This document shows positions 1 through 12,087 of a stretch of 64,000 nucleotides of DNA, one piece after another (within the stretch, counting starts at the first letter, position 1; every line of letters starts with the position of its first letter). A model generated the notes under the pieces. That model did not search any database, was not told the origin of the DNA, and was given only the letters and a program-made list of their open reading frames with translations. The position numbers and the translations under genes are program-made. Origin of the DNA: Neoscytalidium dimidiatum (lineage: Eukaryota; Ascomycota; Dothideomycetes; Botryosphaeriales; Botryosphaeriaceae); assembly GCA_037367355.1 (NCBI GenBank), contig CM074702.1, forward strand, positions 1,550,001 to 1,614,000, read 5' to 3'.

Positions 1-604
1 TCAAAAGCTTCGGGCCCTTGCTTGTCGAGGCGGGCGAGCGAATGGGGAAGACGTTCGAGATCGCTGAGCATATGCGCGAGCTTATTGCAAAAGCAGGTAC
101 GGATCACAGGCTTGCCTTTGCGGCTTTGCGAAACCTTCAGGGAGCCACCGAATGCGCAATGGGCGACCTATATTGGGAAGCATCGCAATCTATTTTGCTC
201 TGCGCTAACCGGGAGGCAGGCTTCGTGGACATCGTGGAGAAACGCTTTATTTGGCCCATTGGGCCCTGGTCCGACGATGAGCACCTTAAAGAGCTTGGCC
301 GCTGGAATTTGAAGCACTGGGAAGACGGGATGGAAGGCTGGGTAATGGCGTTGCTGACAAGGATTCACGGGGTGAGTCTTCGTGATGCGAATGAGCCACG
401 CGCGGGGCCAAGGAGACGGACCCTGATTGAGGTTGATTGGCTGACCAGATTGGGATTTCCCTGCGACAGTGGTCCTATGAAGAGGTCCAGAACTATCAAG
501 CGCAGCTACTGCGAGGCGTCAAGTCCAAGGAGGTGAAAGCTTGGCACGACGTGTCCGTCGTCCCTCTGTCTCTTCCATACAAGCTTAAGCTGACCGCAGT
601 TTAG
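1..604 (+). CDS. LaeA-like SAM-dependent methyltransferase, C-terminal part (5' end outside window)
   Basis: Only the C-terminal part of the gene lies in the window. The frame is open from base 3, with no start codon. The likely model is exons <1-96, 220-371 and 449-604. The first intron (97-219) starts GTACGG and ends GGCAG; the second (372-448) starts GTGAGT and ends CCAG. Splicing brings together the motifs FGPLLVEAGERMGKT, AGFVDIVEKRFIWPIGPW, LKELGRWNLKHWEDGMEG and QWSYEEVQ. These are the usual C-terminal landmarks of the fungal LaeA/UMTA-like (TAM domain) class I methyltransferases. The SAM-binding Rossmann half must lie upstream of base 1. Members of this family are either regulators of secondary metabolism or small-molecule methyltransferases, and the fragment cannot tell which. 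Read without splicing, the frame runs to 536 with a wrong C-terminus. The last exon ends at TAG 602-604. The family call is good; the biological role is unknown. Confidence 0.75.
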
Positions 605-3600
605 TTTTGTCGTATATGCGAGGAAACCCGAGTAGGTACAAAAGATAAGTTGAAACGACTGGAACGAACACAAGAGATGCATAAAGTACATATAGGCATA
701 CCGGGAGCCTTTTGGATTTGATACCCTTCTGCATAACCAGTCATTGTAACAACCATCCTCCGCTCAGCCAGGTAGATCCATCAGATGAGAACCATCTTCT
801 TTCGAAGCTTTAATCGATTCCAAGAAACCTCACTACATATATTGCTTCCAATATTTACGCAATCTATGTTGACCTTATAGCAGCTGCCAAGAAGTTCGGG
901 CGGTTTTCGCTTTATTGCTTTGGGGGGCGCGACGCGTCGTCAGAAACTCTAAATGGGAGTGCGCGGGATCGCGTGATCTACGGCGTTGCGAAAGATACTC
1001 CCGACAACCAGGTTCACATTCACATCCCACATTTGGGCAAAAGTCAACACGCGCCGTGGCGATCCGTACCTATCACCCCGAAAACCGCTCTGCCGTCCTT
1101 TCTAATATCGTTTGACCCTACCACGAACCAACTTTGGAGGCGCTTCCACGAATGCTCGCGTCGGCATTCTGCAGTCCTCGGCCTACTTGGCGTCCAGCCG
1201 GCTTCTTGTGTCAAAACCACACTGCTGGAGAGCAAAAAGCAAATAAATTCAAGTGTCAGTTAGCGGGGAAGGCGCCACGACGACTTTCATGCGAAAGAAT
1301 AAAACATGGGGGGGTGAGTTCGTATTGCCTTGTCTGTTTAGCCAATGGGATCCCTCACGATGCACGCTTGCGTCTGCATGCGCGGGTTCTTCGACTGCTT
1401 CCGCATCCTCCGCCGGCCGGGATGAGCCACGCAGCACCAAGCTCCCCTCCCCTCTCCTCCCCTCCTCCGGATCGCTTCCGCGGGTACAGTCGTCACGATC
1501 CGCAACGCGTCGGTGGTCGCCGATTCAGCCCCCTTCCCCATCTGCAGTCAAAATGCATCAGCAGAAAAAGTATCACATCCAGATTGGGATAATCGCGATC
1601 TTTTTAGTGCCTTCTGCCCTATCACGGAGCCGCGTCAACCGCTGCCCCGTCTCCACACACAAAACAAAAAAAAAGGAAACAACTGCTGCATCAGCAGCAG
1701 CTCTTATCCAGATTATTCTCTCTTGTGTTTTTTTTTTTTTTTTTGCATGCCCACTCGTCTTATCCCGACGGAAGAAGACACCATCTCCGTGCATTGTGCA
1801 TGCTTGCCACTCCTACCGGATGCACGAAGCCTGCTTCCGAAGTGCGAGGTTGCAAAACTCCCATTGATTACTTCGCGATATATCATCCCACTCTTCGCAC
1901 ACCCAGCCTTTCGGTATACCAACCAGTGACTCGACTCAAACGCCCTTCGCAAATCTCATTCCTGATATGAATCAAGGGGGGGGAAAAGCAATTACAGATA
2001 ATGAAAAAGGAAAAAAAAAAACAGAAGTAGGAAGAGGCAAGGCCAACTCATACTTCGGCAACGATCCGGTTGGTACGCGGAAGTAACGGGGCTGCATATC
2101 CGCCAAAGGACGTGCTTCGACGGTAGAAGCCCTGTCGAGCAGAGCGACCCGGTTCCGCGCGACCAGCTCGTCGGGAAGCGGTGGATGGTAGGACTTTTCC
2201 GGTCCCGTGGGGGCCGCTGCCACGTGTGTGTGTACATACATGCAGCATGACGACGTCTTGGAATCTTTTCGCCTACTCCTGTAAAGACCTGCCGTGGCAG
2301 ATGCAGATCCCTCCCTATTAATTTCGGTATCGAGGGACGGCACTACGTGGGATGCGCCTCAGTCGTAATCTTGCCCAGCCCCACTGGGTCTGGCCGGCTC
2401 TGTGCCAGCAACGAGTCGGAGAGATGTATGTCGATGTCGCTCAGGCTGAGCAAGCGAGCCGCCGTCGAGACGAGAACGGACTCCTTGTACCTTCCAGTGG
2501 TATCCTTTGCGCTGCGTTACGTCGGCCCGGTGGAGTCTGGTATCATTCGCGAGAAGTGATGTGCCAAGGATGCTCTGCTCAAGTCAGCACAACCGCTACG
2601 TTCGGTGGTCATGGGCAAGCAATACATAAGCAAAGCCGCCGCAGAGGCTAGTCAAGGGTCCCTCCTCCGCTTTTGGAAATTCGATCGCCCTCAGCAGATC
2701 GCTGTCCATATCAGACTCAGATGATCCCGTGCACCGTGCCTCAAAATACGTGCGAATACGAACATCATATCAGAACGGCTCGGTTTCGCACCTGTATGCC
2801 CTTAAATGAGCGCTTAACTTTCGAGAGATCTTTCTGCGAGGCGGTGAGCATACAGTTCTTGGCCTGCTCATGGTGAGCTGTAGCACTTCGACGAGAACGC
2901 TGAGGCCATTGAAGTATGGGCTTCGATCTGCTCCTCTCGTATATATCAACGTACTTCTGACTGGAATCCAACTCATTATACGCACTCAACACTGAGCCAT
3001 TTGTTCAACCTGAGTATGTTTTTTTTTTCAGGTCTGAAGTCAACTCAAGCGTCCTCTTCGAAGGTCTGTGATTACTGGTCGACGCATATGGTGAATGCAG
3101 CTCACATCAACTGCTGTAATCCGGCCCAGAGCATTTCCTCTGAATTGTAGAGACTCCTGGTGCCACGCATGACCGCAAAGGTGGTAACTTGCCGTCTATC
3201 CGTCCTATGTGATATTCGACCGCTGAGAGGCATCAGAGACTGATTCGGAAGGACATGTTGTTCTGATGTCCCTTATAAAATATCTCGCTCGTCCAACAAG
3301 GTGGCATCGATCGACTCTCTCGTTGCGGATGCTATAGGTCCTCGGGGATGATGGTGCCTTGCGTTCCATTAGAGACTGCTTCCGGTCCCGGGTTGCCGGC
3401 CTCGGGTAATGCATCAAGTCAAGTTACACGCTTCTTTTCCTGGGATCCAGCTAACAGTATGTCTCATCCTCCGAAGAATGTGACGTAAAGTGTGTTCCGC
3501 GAATGCATAACAGGATGTTGGTGCGCATGAGTTACAGATCACACCTGCGCGTTAGCGGTTCAACTCTGCGAAGGTACGGAAAGCTCCGATTCAAGGCCTG

Positions 3601-4294
3601 CGGGATATTAGAAGTAAGAGGAAAGGCTGAACATGCCAGCAGTGCGGATCTTCGTTTTCACCGCCTCCGCGACGGCGGGGTCCTGGAATAGTGGGTGAGA
3701 AGCGCCGCGGGACCACGGTGCACGGAAGAGGAAGCTGCTGAGTTCGAAGGAACCGGCTGGTGCGGTATTTATGAGTCGGATCAGCTCTGTGGCATGGGAT
3801 CAAGTTCCATTCCTTTGTCAGATCCTGCGGCGTCGAGGTTGTCGGTACCGCTCCTGCGGCAGCAGGACAGATGTGAGCTATCGCAAAGCGATATGCAGAC
3901 TAAACCAAGCCCGAAAGGGAGAGTCAACGATCGCTGTGGCAGAGGACCAAGTAATGGATGACAATAATTTCGTGGATGGTGTCCGTAATATTAATCCCAT
4001 CACTGGAAACTTATCGGATGTTCCTATACCACACTGTAAAGTAAAAATGAACTTGTGTGAGTGAAAAGTCATCTTTCTCTACTGTCCCTTCTCTCACACC
4101 GAGACACATCCGGAACAGACTAAGCCCTCGTTTGGAAAAAGAAAAAAAAAAAAGAGAAACGAAAATATTCAGCAGCTGGAAGACGGGCAGAGCGCAGAAC
4201 GAACTCTGGCTCTTGCTACATCCAACCTTTTGGCAACCGGGACCGTTGAACTCCACACTCGGTACATAAATCATTATAGCATAAAATATTCAAA
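605..4294. other. Gene-poor stretch, no recognisable gene
   Basis: About 3.7 kb between the methyltransferase and the lipase. The open frames here are short, overlap on both strands and show no family motif. The stretch holds homopolymers (a long T run near 1727-1744, A/G-rich runs near 4137-4160). I see no terminal repeats or transposase motifs. It may be old transposon debris, but I cannot show that by eye. Confidence 0.5.
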
Positions 4295-5757
4295 TTATTC
4301 GCATGCCGAGATATCGTTGAAGTACCACAGATGAGCAGCGACGTCAACATTTAAACCCCACTGGGCATTTCCAGAGAGGTTGGAGTTGCCGACGTAGGTG
4401 TTGATATCATTAGTCGTGACCGCAACGTCATTCGCACTTGAGATGTAGTACTCAGGCGAAATGTGGACGTATCCCATGTTCAGAGTCGGCAGGCGGGGTA
4501 CCTTAAAGGTCGTTAATCGTCAATTCCGGGGAGGGAGAAAATATTTTGACAGAGTTGACTCACGGGGTCGTTTAGATGGGTCACACGGTAGTTTCCGCCC
4601 GCTTGGTTGGTGATATAGTCAGACAGAGCGGCCGGTCCAATACGAGGTGCTCCAAAGGTGTACTACGTAATGGTCAGTATGTCTGAGCGTTGTGATGGAC
4701 CGAGCAAAGACGTACAAGAGCCACATTGCTGTATCCACTGTTCCGCAAATCGGCGGCAGCGAAATCGGCGACTGCACCTCCACTGATTGTTTGTTAGCCA
4801 CAAGGCTGGCTCCAATCCTCCGACAGAGCGCAAACTTACAGACTATGACCAGTGACCCATATCTGGAAGCTTGGGTGCGCCGTCCGAGCTGCTTGCACGG
4901 CGGGAACGACGAGACTTCTTGCCTCCTGCCATGAGTTCCAGAATCCGGAGTGGCCGGGGCAACCAGAACAAATAGTCGTCGCTAATGCACGTCCCGTTAG
5001 TCTTTAAACCCATCATCATACTCAAGAGGGAGGCGTGCCTGTTGTGGCAAAATCAAAATTGGCAATCCAATTCTGGATGGATCTCGACCCCCGGAATGAC
5101 ACAACGATAAGGGAGTTCGTCGTGTCCACAGCCACAAAACCGGTCGTATCAGTCACAGTCGTGCTGCAAGAAACGTTAGCTGGGAAGACTCGGGACTTTC
5201 TCCGAGTGGTGCTCATGGAAAATTTGCTATGATACAAAGAAAGCAGGAGGTCGTCGTCTAAGATAACCGAATAGAGTGCAAGCCCGACGGCAAGATACGG
5301 ACATACTTCGGACAACCCCACTGAAGAAGAAAGAGGTGCGGAGAAATTCAACAACGACCATGAAGGTTGACGAAACAGAAAAGAGTATGGCAAGAGTTTG
5401 ATCGGTGGATGAGATGCACGAATCCGTTGGGGATTTAAAGGGCGTGGATGAACTCACTCTTCGAACTCAATCGTGGTATTTGTTGATGCAGCGTCTACCA
5501 GAGGGCAATTTCCCGAGGAACAGGAAACCTCCGTTCCCGGACTGTCATTATTGGTCCCGCAGTAAGCAGCTGCTGCATACTGTTCTGCCAGGTTGAATCG
5601 AGCAAGCACGTCCGCACTCACGGCTGTTGTGTTGTGAGACGGAGTTGCTAGAATATGCAGGGTCGGAGATAGTACCTCTGTTTTCAAGCGGTGCCGGCGC
5701 CGCCACCGCCCATGCGGAAAGGATGGAGAGAACGACGGACAGAGACAGACGGGCCAT
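4295..5757 (-). CDS. Secreted class 3 lipase / feruloyl-esterase-type alpha/beta hydrolase
   Basis: Predicted extracellular triacylglycerol lipase (Lipase_3 / FaeA-type fold) of 303 aa. Exons on the minus strand: 5757-5676, 5647-5458, 5163-5039, 4981-4840, 4782-4716, 4662-4564 and 4501-4295. All phases agree. Residues 1-20 are a signal peptide ([20 protein letters not shown]). [17 protein letters not shown] (113-129) is the conserved strand-loop of the family. The nucleophile elbow GHSLGG places Ser179; Asp234 lies in THLNDPVPR and His292 in VAAHLWYF, which completes the Ser-Asp-His triad. Cysteines 57, 68, 74, 137 and 140 match the disulphide-rich pattern of Penicillium and Aspergillus lipases. 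The intron 4982-5038 begins with GC instead of GT, has a CTAAC branch site and ends TTAG. It is the only junction found that keeps the frame. The true substrate (lipid or feruloyl ester) cannot be decided by eye. Confidence 0.92.
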
Positions 5758-7303
5758 GGCTGACGGAAGAAGAGCACGAGTTGGAGAAGGAGCTGCTCGT
5801 TGGCCGGTCCATGGCGGAAAGCAGCGGGCTTTTAAGCGCTGTCATTCTCGCGAGGCTGGAGAGAACCCGAGTAGGCAAGAGCAATGAATTGGAACATTTC
5901 CTCGGCGGTCTCGCAGAAGCGAAGGCCAACACCGGCTGGGCACCGATGATGCTAGCTAGCCCGGCAGGCCAAGTGCCGGAGCACATAACTACTCGCAGTA
6001 GGACCTGCCTTTCTTTGTAAGGTGGTCTTAATCAGCTCGTGGTGAGAGCCGCCACGCTAGGAATGGACGCGTTGCTGATCCCGCCAACGTGCGGTTGCGA
6101 TAGGCTGGGCGAGGTGACTTGAATAGCAGCCCGACATGGGTTGTAGGAGGCCGGCGGCAGCGGGCGTAAGCGTGGCGGGCAGCGGCACGAATTGGGGAGC
6201 ATGGGCCGCGATCGCCTCCATCTCTCCGCACAAAAGTCGATTGCGGGGAATGGCATCGGGTGTGGGCGTTTTCTGTAGGGCTTTGCGAATGGCCATTGCG
6301 CCGGCGGCTTTTTTGCAGGCACCTGACCTCGACGGAGCAGGAAAGGGGGAAACAATATGCGATAATCCGGCTCAGGCCGCCAGGGCGCGGGCAAGTCGGC
6401 CAGGAACGGCGTCATGTGGTTCGCTGACGGCTGCATGGACGGAGGTCGAGGATGCCCGTTCAGGTGTTCCTGGCCGAGACTCGATGGCGGCAGAATCGCA
6501 CGTGGAGGGCGAAATCGGGGGTAAGGTGCAGTGTGGATCGAGTTCGGACTATTGAAAGGAGGGGCTCGAGAGGGAGGAAGTATAGGGGACTCGTCATTGC
6601 CATCCGCGCACTTCCTCCAAGCGACTCCTTCTGAAACAACGAGGTTCAGCCAACCGACGGATGCGCCGTCCTGTCAATTGAGATGGGAAACGGCGGAACA
6701 AGCCATGGTGAGTCCGTCCTGGGTCCTGACAGATGCTCCGAGGGCGCACGGCGCGCATGCACGGTTCCGGTGGTGAAGAAAGTGCAGGGGCACTGCCGCA
6801 TCGAACCTTAACCCGCAACCTGGGACCGCCCGGTGCTCAACTGCGACGTCATCGCTAGTCCACAGAGCCGAAGCGAAGAATACTCATCGTGTTGGCTGTC
6901 TGTGGGGGAAATAAGAGCTTGGGAGGACAGGAGATGGGAGAGAGACCGAACACTAACTAATCCCCGAAAGGAATGGCGCCGCCGAACCGCAACGCCAAAC
7001 ATGTGCGTTCGCGTCAGGAGCGCGATGTTCCGACGCGCATTCCTAGTCCGCCCCGCCGCAGCTGACACCATCTGATGTAAACACTCTTCCCACCAATTCT
7101 CATCAATACCGACATCCACCCTAGCACCGCTCCTGAACGACTGCTTGATAATAGTTGGACACATGGTCTGGACAAATCCGCCATCAACCTTCACAGCGCC
7201 CTCGCTATGAGCTCGACAGTACGCCGCTCATCCCTGCTCTTGCGACTTTCCACCCCACCATAACACCACTCACTCGCCACGATCCCCTTTCCACTCAGAC
7301 GCG
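5758..7303. other. Intergenic region, no supported gene
   Basis: The region lies between two divergent genes and so holds the lipase promoter and the 5' region of the gene at 7304. Several GC-rich open frames occur on both strands (for example 6032-6436 minus, 6136-6555 plus and 6808-7194 minus). They overlap one another, have no homology that I recognise and show no consistent splice structure. Confidence 0.5.
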
Positions 7304-8692
7304 ATGCCCACCGTCATCAAACAGACCGCCAAGCAGGTCAAGGCCGCCTACCGCAAGAGCGATGGCCGCCCCTCAGAAAGTGAGGCCCAGCGTCTGGAAA
7401 AACTCGCTGCCGACGATCGCCGCGCCGAAGAGGCCCGAGAGAAGGAAAAGAAGAGGAAAGAGAATAAGAGGAAGAGGGAGCAGAAGGAGCAAAGGGAGAG
7501 AGAGGCTCGTCGGAAGAATGGTATCGGCGATGCAACCCAGGCTTGCGGCTGGAACTTCACTCAGCGCCGTCAGAAGAATTGGTTCCGCTCCTATCTTCAG
7601 AAGACAAACCCGCCGCCCAAGCCTGAGAATCCTTACCGGTCCAGTCCACCTGAGCAGTCTGAGGGCTCGGGTGATGAGCACGACAGACCCGATAGCACTC
7701 GCTTGGACAACGAGGAGCTCCGCAAGGCTTGTCCCAACACACTTGGCGCTGTCGATCATAACAGCAGTTCTTGTGTCACCAAAAGTATCGCCACCGACGC
7801 TTTTAAGATCGCTGAGGAGCTTCTGGTCCCGGGTGCCGAGTCCGCTTTTGACCATGAGTCTGCTGACCAGTCCTGCTTGGGGGAAGGTGTAAGCATAAGC
7901 CACGATGGGTTGCACCAGGCCCACGATGAGCTCATTGAAGAGCCCATAGAACAGCCAGATGTGGGCGTTTCCCTCAATTCCAGTCCCTGGGATGCGGATG
8001 ATGCGGATGACGATGCCCTTCTCGAGGCTTATAATCAGGCTGTGGAAGGAGTTAAGTCCGCATCGGATGCGATACCTGGTGAGGACAATGAGCCCTGGGA
8101 GTTAGAGGATCTCGACGAAGAGTCACTGCTCAAGGCCGTTCAGGGCAAGACTCCAGTCTCGAGGGCGGCGAGCCAGCCCCGGCCATTTGATGATAATGAT
8201 CTCCCGTCCATGGATGCTGCTTTGAACGTGGAATCGCCTAGCGAAGAGCTTGCATCCTGCAACCTTCGCGCTCCTGCATCCCTCTCGGGACGCTTCTCGG
8301 ACTCGCTGCTTTCATCTTCCTCCGATTTTGACATATGCGCTGAAGATCTGCTTGAGGCTGATGTCCTACGTCACTGTGCGCCCGATACTCCAAGCAAGTC
8401 GGTTGCGATGAACGATGCTGCAAGCATTGCACATTCTAACCCATGGGAACTGATGCCCCCACCTCCTAAGCCGATAGGGAAGCGATTAATAGAACATTCG
8501 GCTGAAAAAGCTATGCCTACTGTTAAGCAACGAAAGACACTCACACGCAAATGTGTCTCTACAGAAAATAATATGCTACCACCCCTATTGCCGAATCCAG
8601 AACGAAGTCCTTCTCGACATTCCCGTTTTGCGCATTTTGGTCTCTCGACACAGCTTCTCGCTGACGCGGCTTTTGAGGATATTGATCTCTGA
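7304..8692 (+). CDS. Conserved fungal hypothetical protein with basic coiled-coil N-terminus and acidic middle
   Basis: Single-exon gene of 462 aa with ATG at 7304 and TGA at 8690-8692. Residues 1-75 are highly charged and helical, rich in Lys, Arg and Glu, with runs such as EKEKKRKENKRKREQKEQRE. They are followed by a short conserved-looking block, GDATQACGWNFTQRRQKNWF. I recall similar basic N-termini followed by such a block in uncharacterised Pezizomycotina proteins. The middle is acidic, with repeated Trp-acidic patches (SSPWDADDADDDALLEAYNQ, EPWELEDLDEESLLKAVQ, SNPWELMPPPPKP) that resemble short linear docking motifs. The C-terminus is Ser/Pro-rich and ends GLSTQLLADAAFEDIDL. No enzymatic domain is visible. 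A nuclear role would fit the composition, but that is inference. The long uninterrupted frame and fungal codon use make the coding call safe. Confidence 0.85.
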   Translation: MPTVIKQTAKQVKAAYRKSDGRPSESEAQRLEKLAADDRRAEEAREKEKKRKENKRKREQKEQREREARRKNGIGDATQACGWNFTQRRQKNWFRSYLQKTNPPPKPENPYRSSPPEQSEGSGDEHDRPDSTRLDNEELRKACPNTLGAVDHNSSSCVTKSIATDAFKIAEELLVPGAESAFDHESADQSCLGEGVSISHDGLHQAHDELIEEPIEQPDVGVSLNSSPWDADDADDDALLEAYNQAVEGVKSASDAIPGEDNEPWELEDLDEESLLKAVQGKTPVSRAASQPRPFDDNDLPSMDAALNVESPSEELASCNLRAPASLSGRFSDSLLSSSSDFDICAEDLLEADVLRHCAPDTPSKSVAMNDAASIAHSNPWELMPPPPKPIGKRLIEHSAEKAMPTVKQRKTLTRKCVSTENNMLPPLLPNPERSPSRHSRFAHFGLSTQLLADAAFEDIDL

Positions 8693-10800
8693 GCTTCACC
8701 TTCTCAAACGGCTGAAAATGGGTTCGGGATAATCATAGCAATCTATCCAATCGCGATGCCCCCACCGAGTGTCCTGTTGTAAATACAAGTTGATCGCCTG
8801 CATCTTCCTCAGTATGGCGGACGCCTGGTTCACAGGGATGCATGTCACTTTACATGAAGTCAGACCACTGACCATTGAGGTATTTCCGATCTAGAGCCTG
8901 CTTTTATTGTGTTCCATACCTCCTCTGCTACCGTACCTGACCTGTGTTTCCTTTCCCTGTACTTGTCTTTGTGGAATGCTTGGTTGTTCCTGAATAGCAC
9001 GGAGTTTTCCCTCCTTCATATCTCTGGGTATGCATTCGATGACTTGTATAGTATTGGAAGACAGCATCCGGTTCGGCGCTTCTAGTCAGTATTTGTAAGA
9101 TTGTGGTATACTTTTGGGTCCGTGTGTTTGTTTGTATTAATCAGTAGATACCCATGCTCTCCACGTGAGGTGGAATTCGATTTAAGAATTTTCGACACTA
9201 GTGATAAGAGTGCTGTTCGACGGCCAGTAATGTTCTATGGTAGCTATAATTGACCTCCATCTGTTTAAGTTTGACTATCAGTCTTCAGTATTTATCGAGT
9301 TACAAGAGGGTTTGTTCTCTAGTATTTTTTGACAATGCACGTACTCTTTCGCCATCCGTACCTTCTTCCCAGTGTACGGGCTCTGGGGACCACGAAAGAA
9401 CTCCATATTGAACCCCGAGCGGAGACTATGATGGCATTGTTTTACTCGCTAATTTATGGATAGCAGTCCGCCAAACTTTTTTTTCTTGCTTCTGTTGACC
9501 TCTCCGCTCCGCGACGCGGGAGAAAGCTCGGCAATGGCGGAAATCCTCACACAAACTGACGTTACCTCGTGTGCAGCCACGAAGTCTGAAGATCTTGAAA
9601 AATTAGCGTCTCAATCTAACGATCGAGTATGCATAGAAGCGATCAGTGCGGGTTTGAGTCTAGGAAGATGCATTGGAAGGTAGTCACATTATCGAAGAAG
9701 TTGACAGCAGAATAATATCATATGTACTTCATTGAGATTGTATCAATCGAGAAGTGCGAAATATTTCCGAGAAATCATTGAAATGCTTCTGCGCCTGGAT
9801 GATCTCTATGTGGCATGATCCAGATGGGACCGAAGCTGTACAGGAAAAAACGACGTATCGGAGATGCCTATTTGATGATCATAAGCGTACAGCCGAGGAA
9901 ATTTCAGAGGCTGCTTACCGGCTGGAAATATGCCCGCGTACAATTGTACTCTTCTCTTAAACTCATTCAGATAGCTCTTCCCCAGTAGTGAATCAATATC
10001 GATGCATCTAAAGATGGGATACGTAAAGAAGCTGAGAGGATAAAAAATTCAGATTCGTCAATTGCCGATAACATGAAATGTACAGGTGGAATGATGAACC
10101 CTTAGAGTCCACTTAGTACCAGGATTCTGCCGTTTGGTATAGTGTTTTTATTTTTATATTTCCCTCGACAGTTTATGCCTGGTACACACAATTATTTCGA
10201 GCTCTACGTGCGCTCCCAATGACATTCGGTACTGGGGGTGAGCTCCTCAAGTTCCCCTCAGCTGTATAAATATCTTTAACAGCATCCTTGTCTACAAAGC
10301 TGAGTGGTGCACAGAGAAGAGGCCAGATACAGGCCGTGTAGGCATTACTTGCAATGAATAGTATTGCGTTTGTATATGTTGCGAAGGAAAAGGTACATTG
10401 GGTCTTACCCAAGCCTGAATACCGGTAGCTATCCCCATCTTCTTATGTCGAATCCTTCCTCCATAAACAACGGTATGGAAAACAAATCTCCAAGCCTGTG
10501 AGCCCCTCCTCTGCCCCGCAATCCGCAAGAAGGCTCATGAGAGCGGCCAACACTAGGTAGTCTTCGGGGGGTAGGCCGATACAAACACTTGCTTGCCTGT
10601 TCGCCACAGATGTGCGGGCAGAGGGCGTCTTGCGCGTACCGGTTTCCTACACCGACCCTCTGATGATATTGCTGCTGTCATGAACCTATCACTGGCGCCA
10701 CCTGTTCCATGTCAACACCTCCACACCAAATGGACTCGCTTCAGACGTGCAACAACACACTGCAGAGAAATGATCTGCCTTCCGACACAATGATTCCATT
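8693..10800. other. Intergenic region, AT-richer, no gene recognised
   Basis: About 2.1 kb between two convergent genes (the hypothetical protein on plus and Pelota on minus), so it holds two 3' ends. Base composition is visibly more AT-rich than the flanking coding sequence. The only open frames are short (for example 9456-9683 and 9754-9960) and have no recognisable motif. Confidence 0.5.
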
Positions 10801-12087
10801 TCATATCGATTGCTCACCGTCCGCACCAGCGCCCTCCCCTTCATCCTCCCCTTCCTCATCCAAATCCTCAATTGGGAACGTTAAAATCGCAGCAATATTC
10901 CCGAGCCCCTCCAACCTCTTCCCGCTCTCATGTGCCGAGCTCAGCACCCTCACTTCCCCGCCTTCCTGCTCCCTGACCCTATCCACCAGCCTGACCCACC
11001 TGCGCCGAGTCGCGACGTCCTGGCTGCGGAACAGCGCGTTCGAGATCAGCAGGACGCCGCCGCCGCGGCCGACCGCGCCCTTTTCCACGGCCCTCTCGAC
11101 CTCGCGGGGCCCGTACCACGCGCGCCCGTCGTCCTGGCGCAGCAGCTCCAGAAACCGGTCCATCAGCGCCGTCTCGCGCGCGTACTTGGTGTCGCTCAGC
11201 TTGGCGAGCACGGTCGGCGACTTGAGGACCTCGTGCAGGGCGTGCACGTGGCCGGAGGACGAGTGCGCGACGAGGATGGAATTGGCTTGTGCCTGCAGCG
11301 GCTTGTTGCCCGTCGAGATGGCCTGCTGCTTGATGTAGTTTTGGAAGGACGACGCGACGAAGCCCGGGGAGGCGAGGAGGAGCGGGCGCGGGTTCGAGAG
11401 GTCGATCTGGCGAAGGAGAGTGCTGAGGACCGTCGAGAAGAACTTGTCCATCCCCTGCAGGAGAGAGAAAGAAAGAAAGAAGAAGCGTTAGTTGCAATTG
11501 ATCTCTGCCGCACGAAGGAAGAGATGTGCTTGCTCTCGTACCTTCTCATGATCGCTGGTCCCGCCCCTCCGCTTCCTGGGGATGGGGCTCTCGACGCGCT
11601 GGCGCAAGATGGTCTGATGCTCGGTGATGAGGCAGATGTTCGCCAGTCCCTCCTGCATCACGACCGCCCACACCTCGGCGCGCTTGGTCGGGTCCGTGGC
11701 CTCGCGCAGGGCCTCGAGCGCAACGCTGTCCCAGCCGTCGGCCTTCTCGAGCACGAACTGGCGCTGCAGCTCCAGGTCCAGCGTGTGGCTCTGGCCCAGC
11801 CCGACGAACTCGTTCTCGGCCGCGACCTGGCCGGCCACGTGCAGCTGGCTGTTGCCGGCGTCGAAGTCGGTCGACGTGACGCGGATCGTCAGCGTCGTGT
11901 GCACGCGCTTCGACGACGTCGCGCCCGTCGCCGTCGCCGTCGTCACCTTGCGCACCGCTGCCGCCCGCAGCGTGTCAAGCGGCCGAATCAGGTTGTATGC
12001 ATGCCACATGTCCTCGGGCTCCTCCGGCAGCAGCGTCGCCGTGCCCGCTCCCGTGCGGCGGTCGATGCTTTGCTTGATGAGGCGCAT
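10801..12087 (-). CDS. dom34: Pelota / Dom34, ribosome-rescue factor
   Basis: Protein of 399 aa, an eRF1-like factor. With Hbs1 it recognises stalled 80S ribosomes in no-go and nonstop decay and promotes subunit splitting. Exons are 12087-11542 and 11454-10801, with a phase-0 intron that starts GTACGA, has a pyrimidine-rich tract and ends CTGCAG. I chose the ATG at 12087 because the family begins MRLIKQ; an ATG eight codons upstream (12111) is not needed. The N-terminal Sm-like domain shows LLPEEPEDMWHAYNLI and SSKRVHTTLTIRV. The central domain shows AVVMQEGLANICLIT and IPRKRRG. The C-terminal domain shows LLLASPGFVASSFQNY, then NSILVAHSSSGHVHAL and the TKYARETALMDRF segment. As in orthologues there is no GGQ motif. 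The tail is acidic (DLDEEGEDEGEG). This is a housekeeping gene and the large plus-strand frame over it is antisense shadow. Confidence 0.95.

Noticed and set aside
1253..1929. Overlapping plus-strand frames of 138-204 codons
   Set aside because: Ser/Phe-rich translations of homopolymer-containing DNA, with no motif in any frame.
6032..7194. Three overlapping GC-rich frames upstream of the 7304 gene
   Set aside because: They overlap on both strands, with no homology, no consistent introns and no coding signature.
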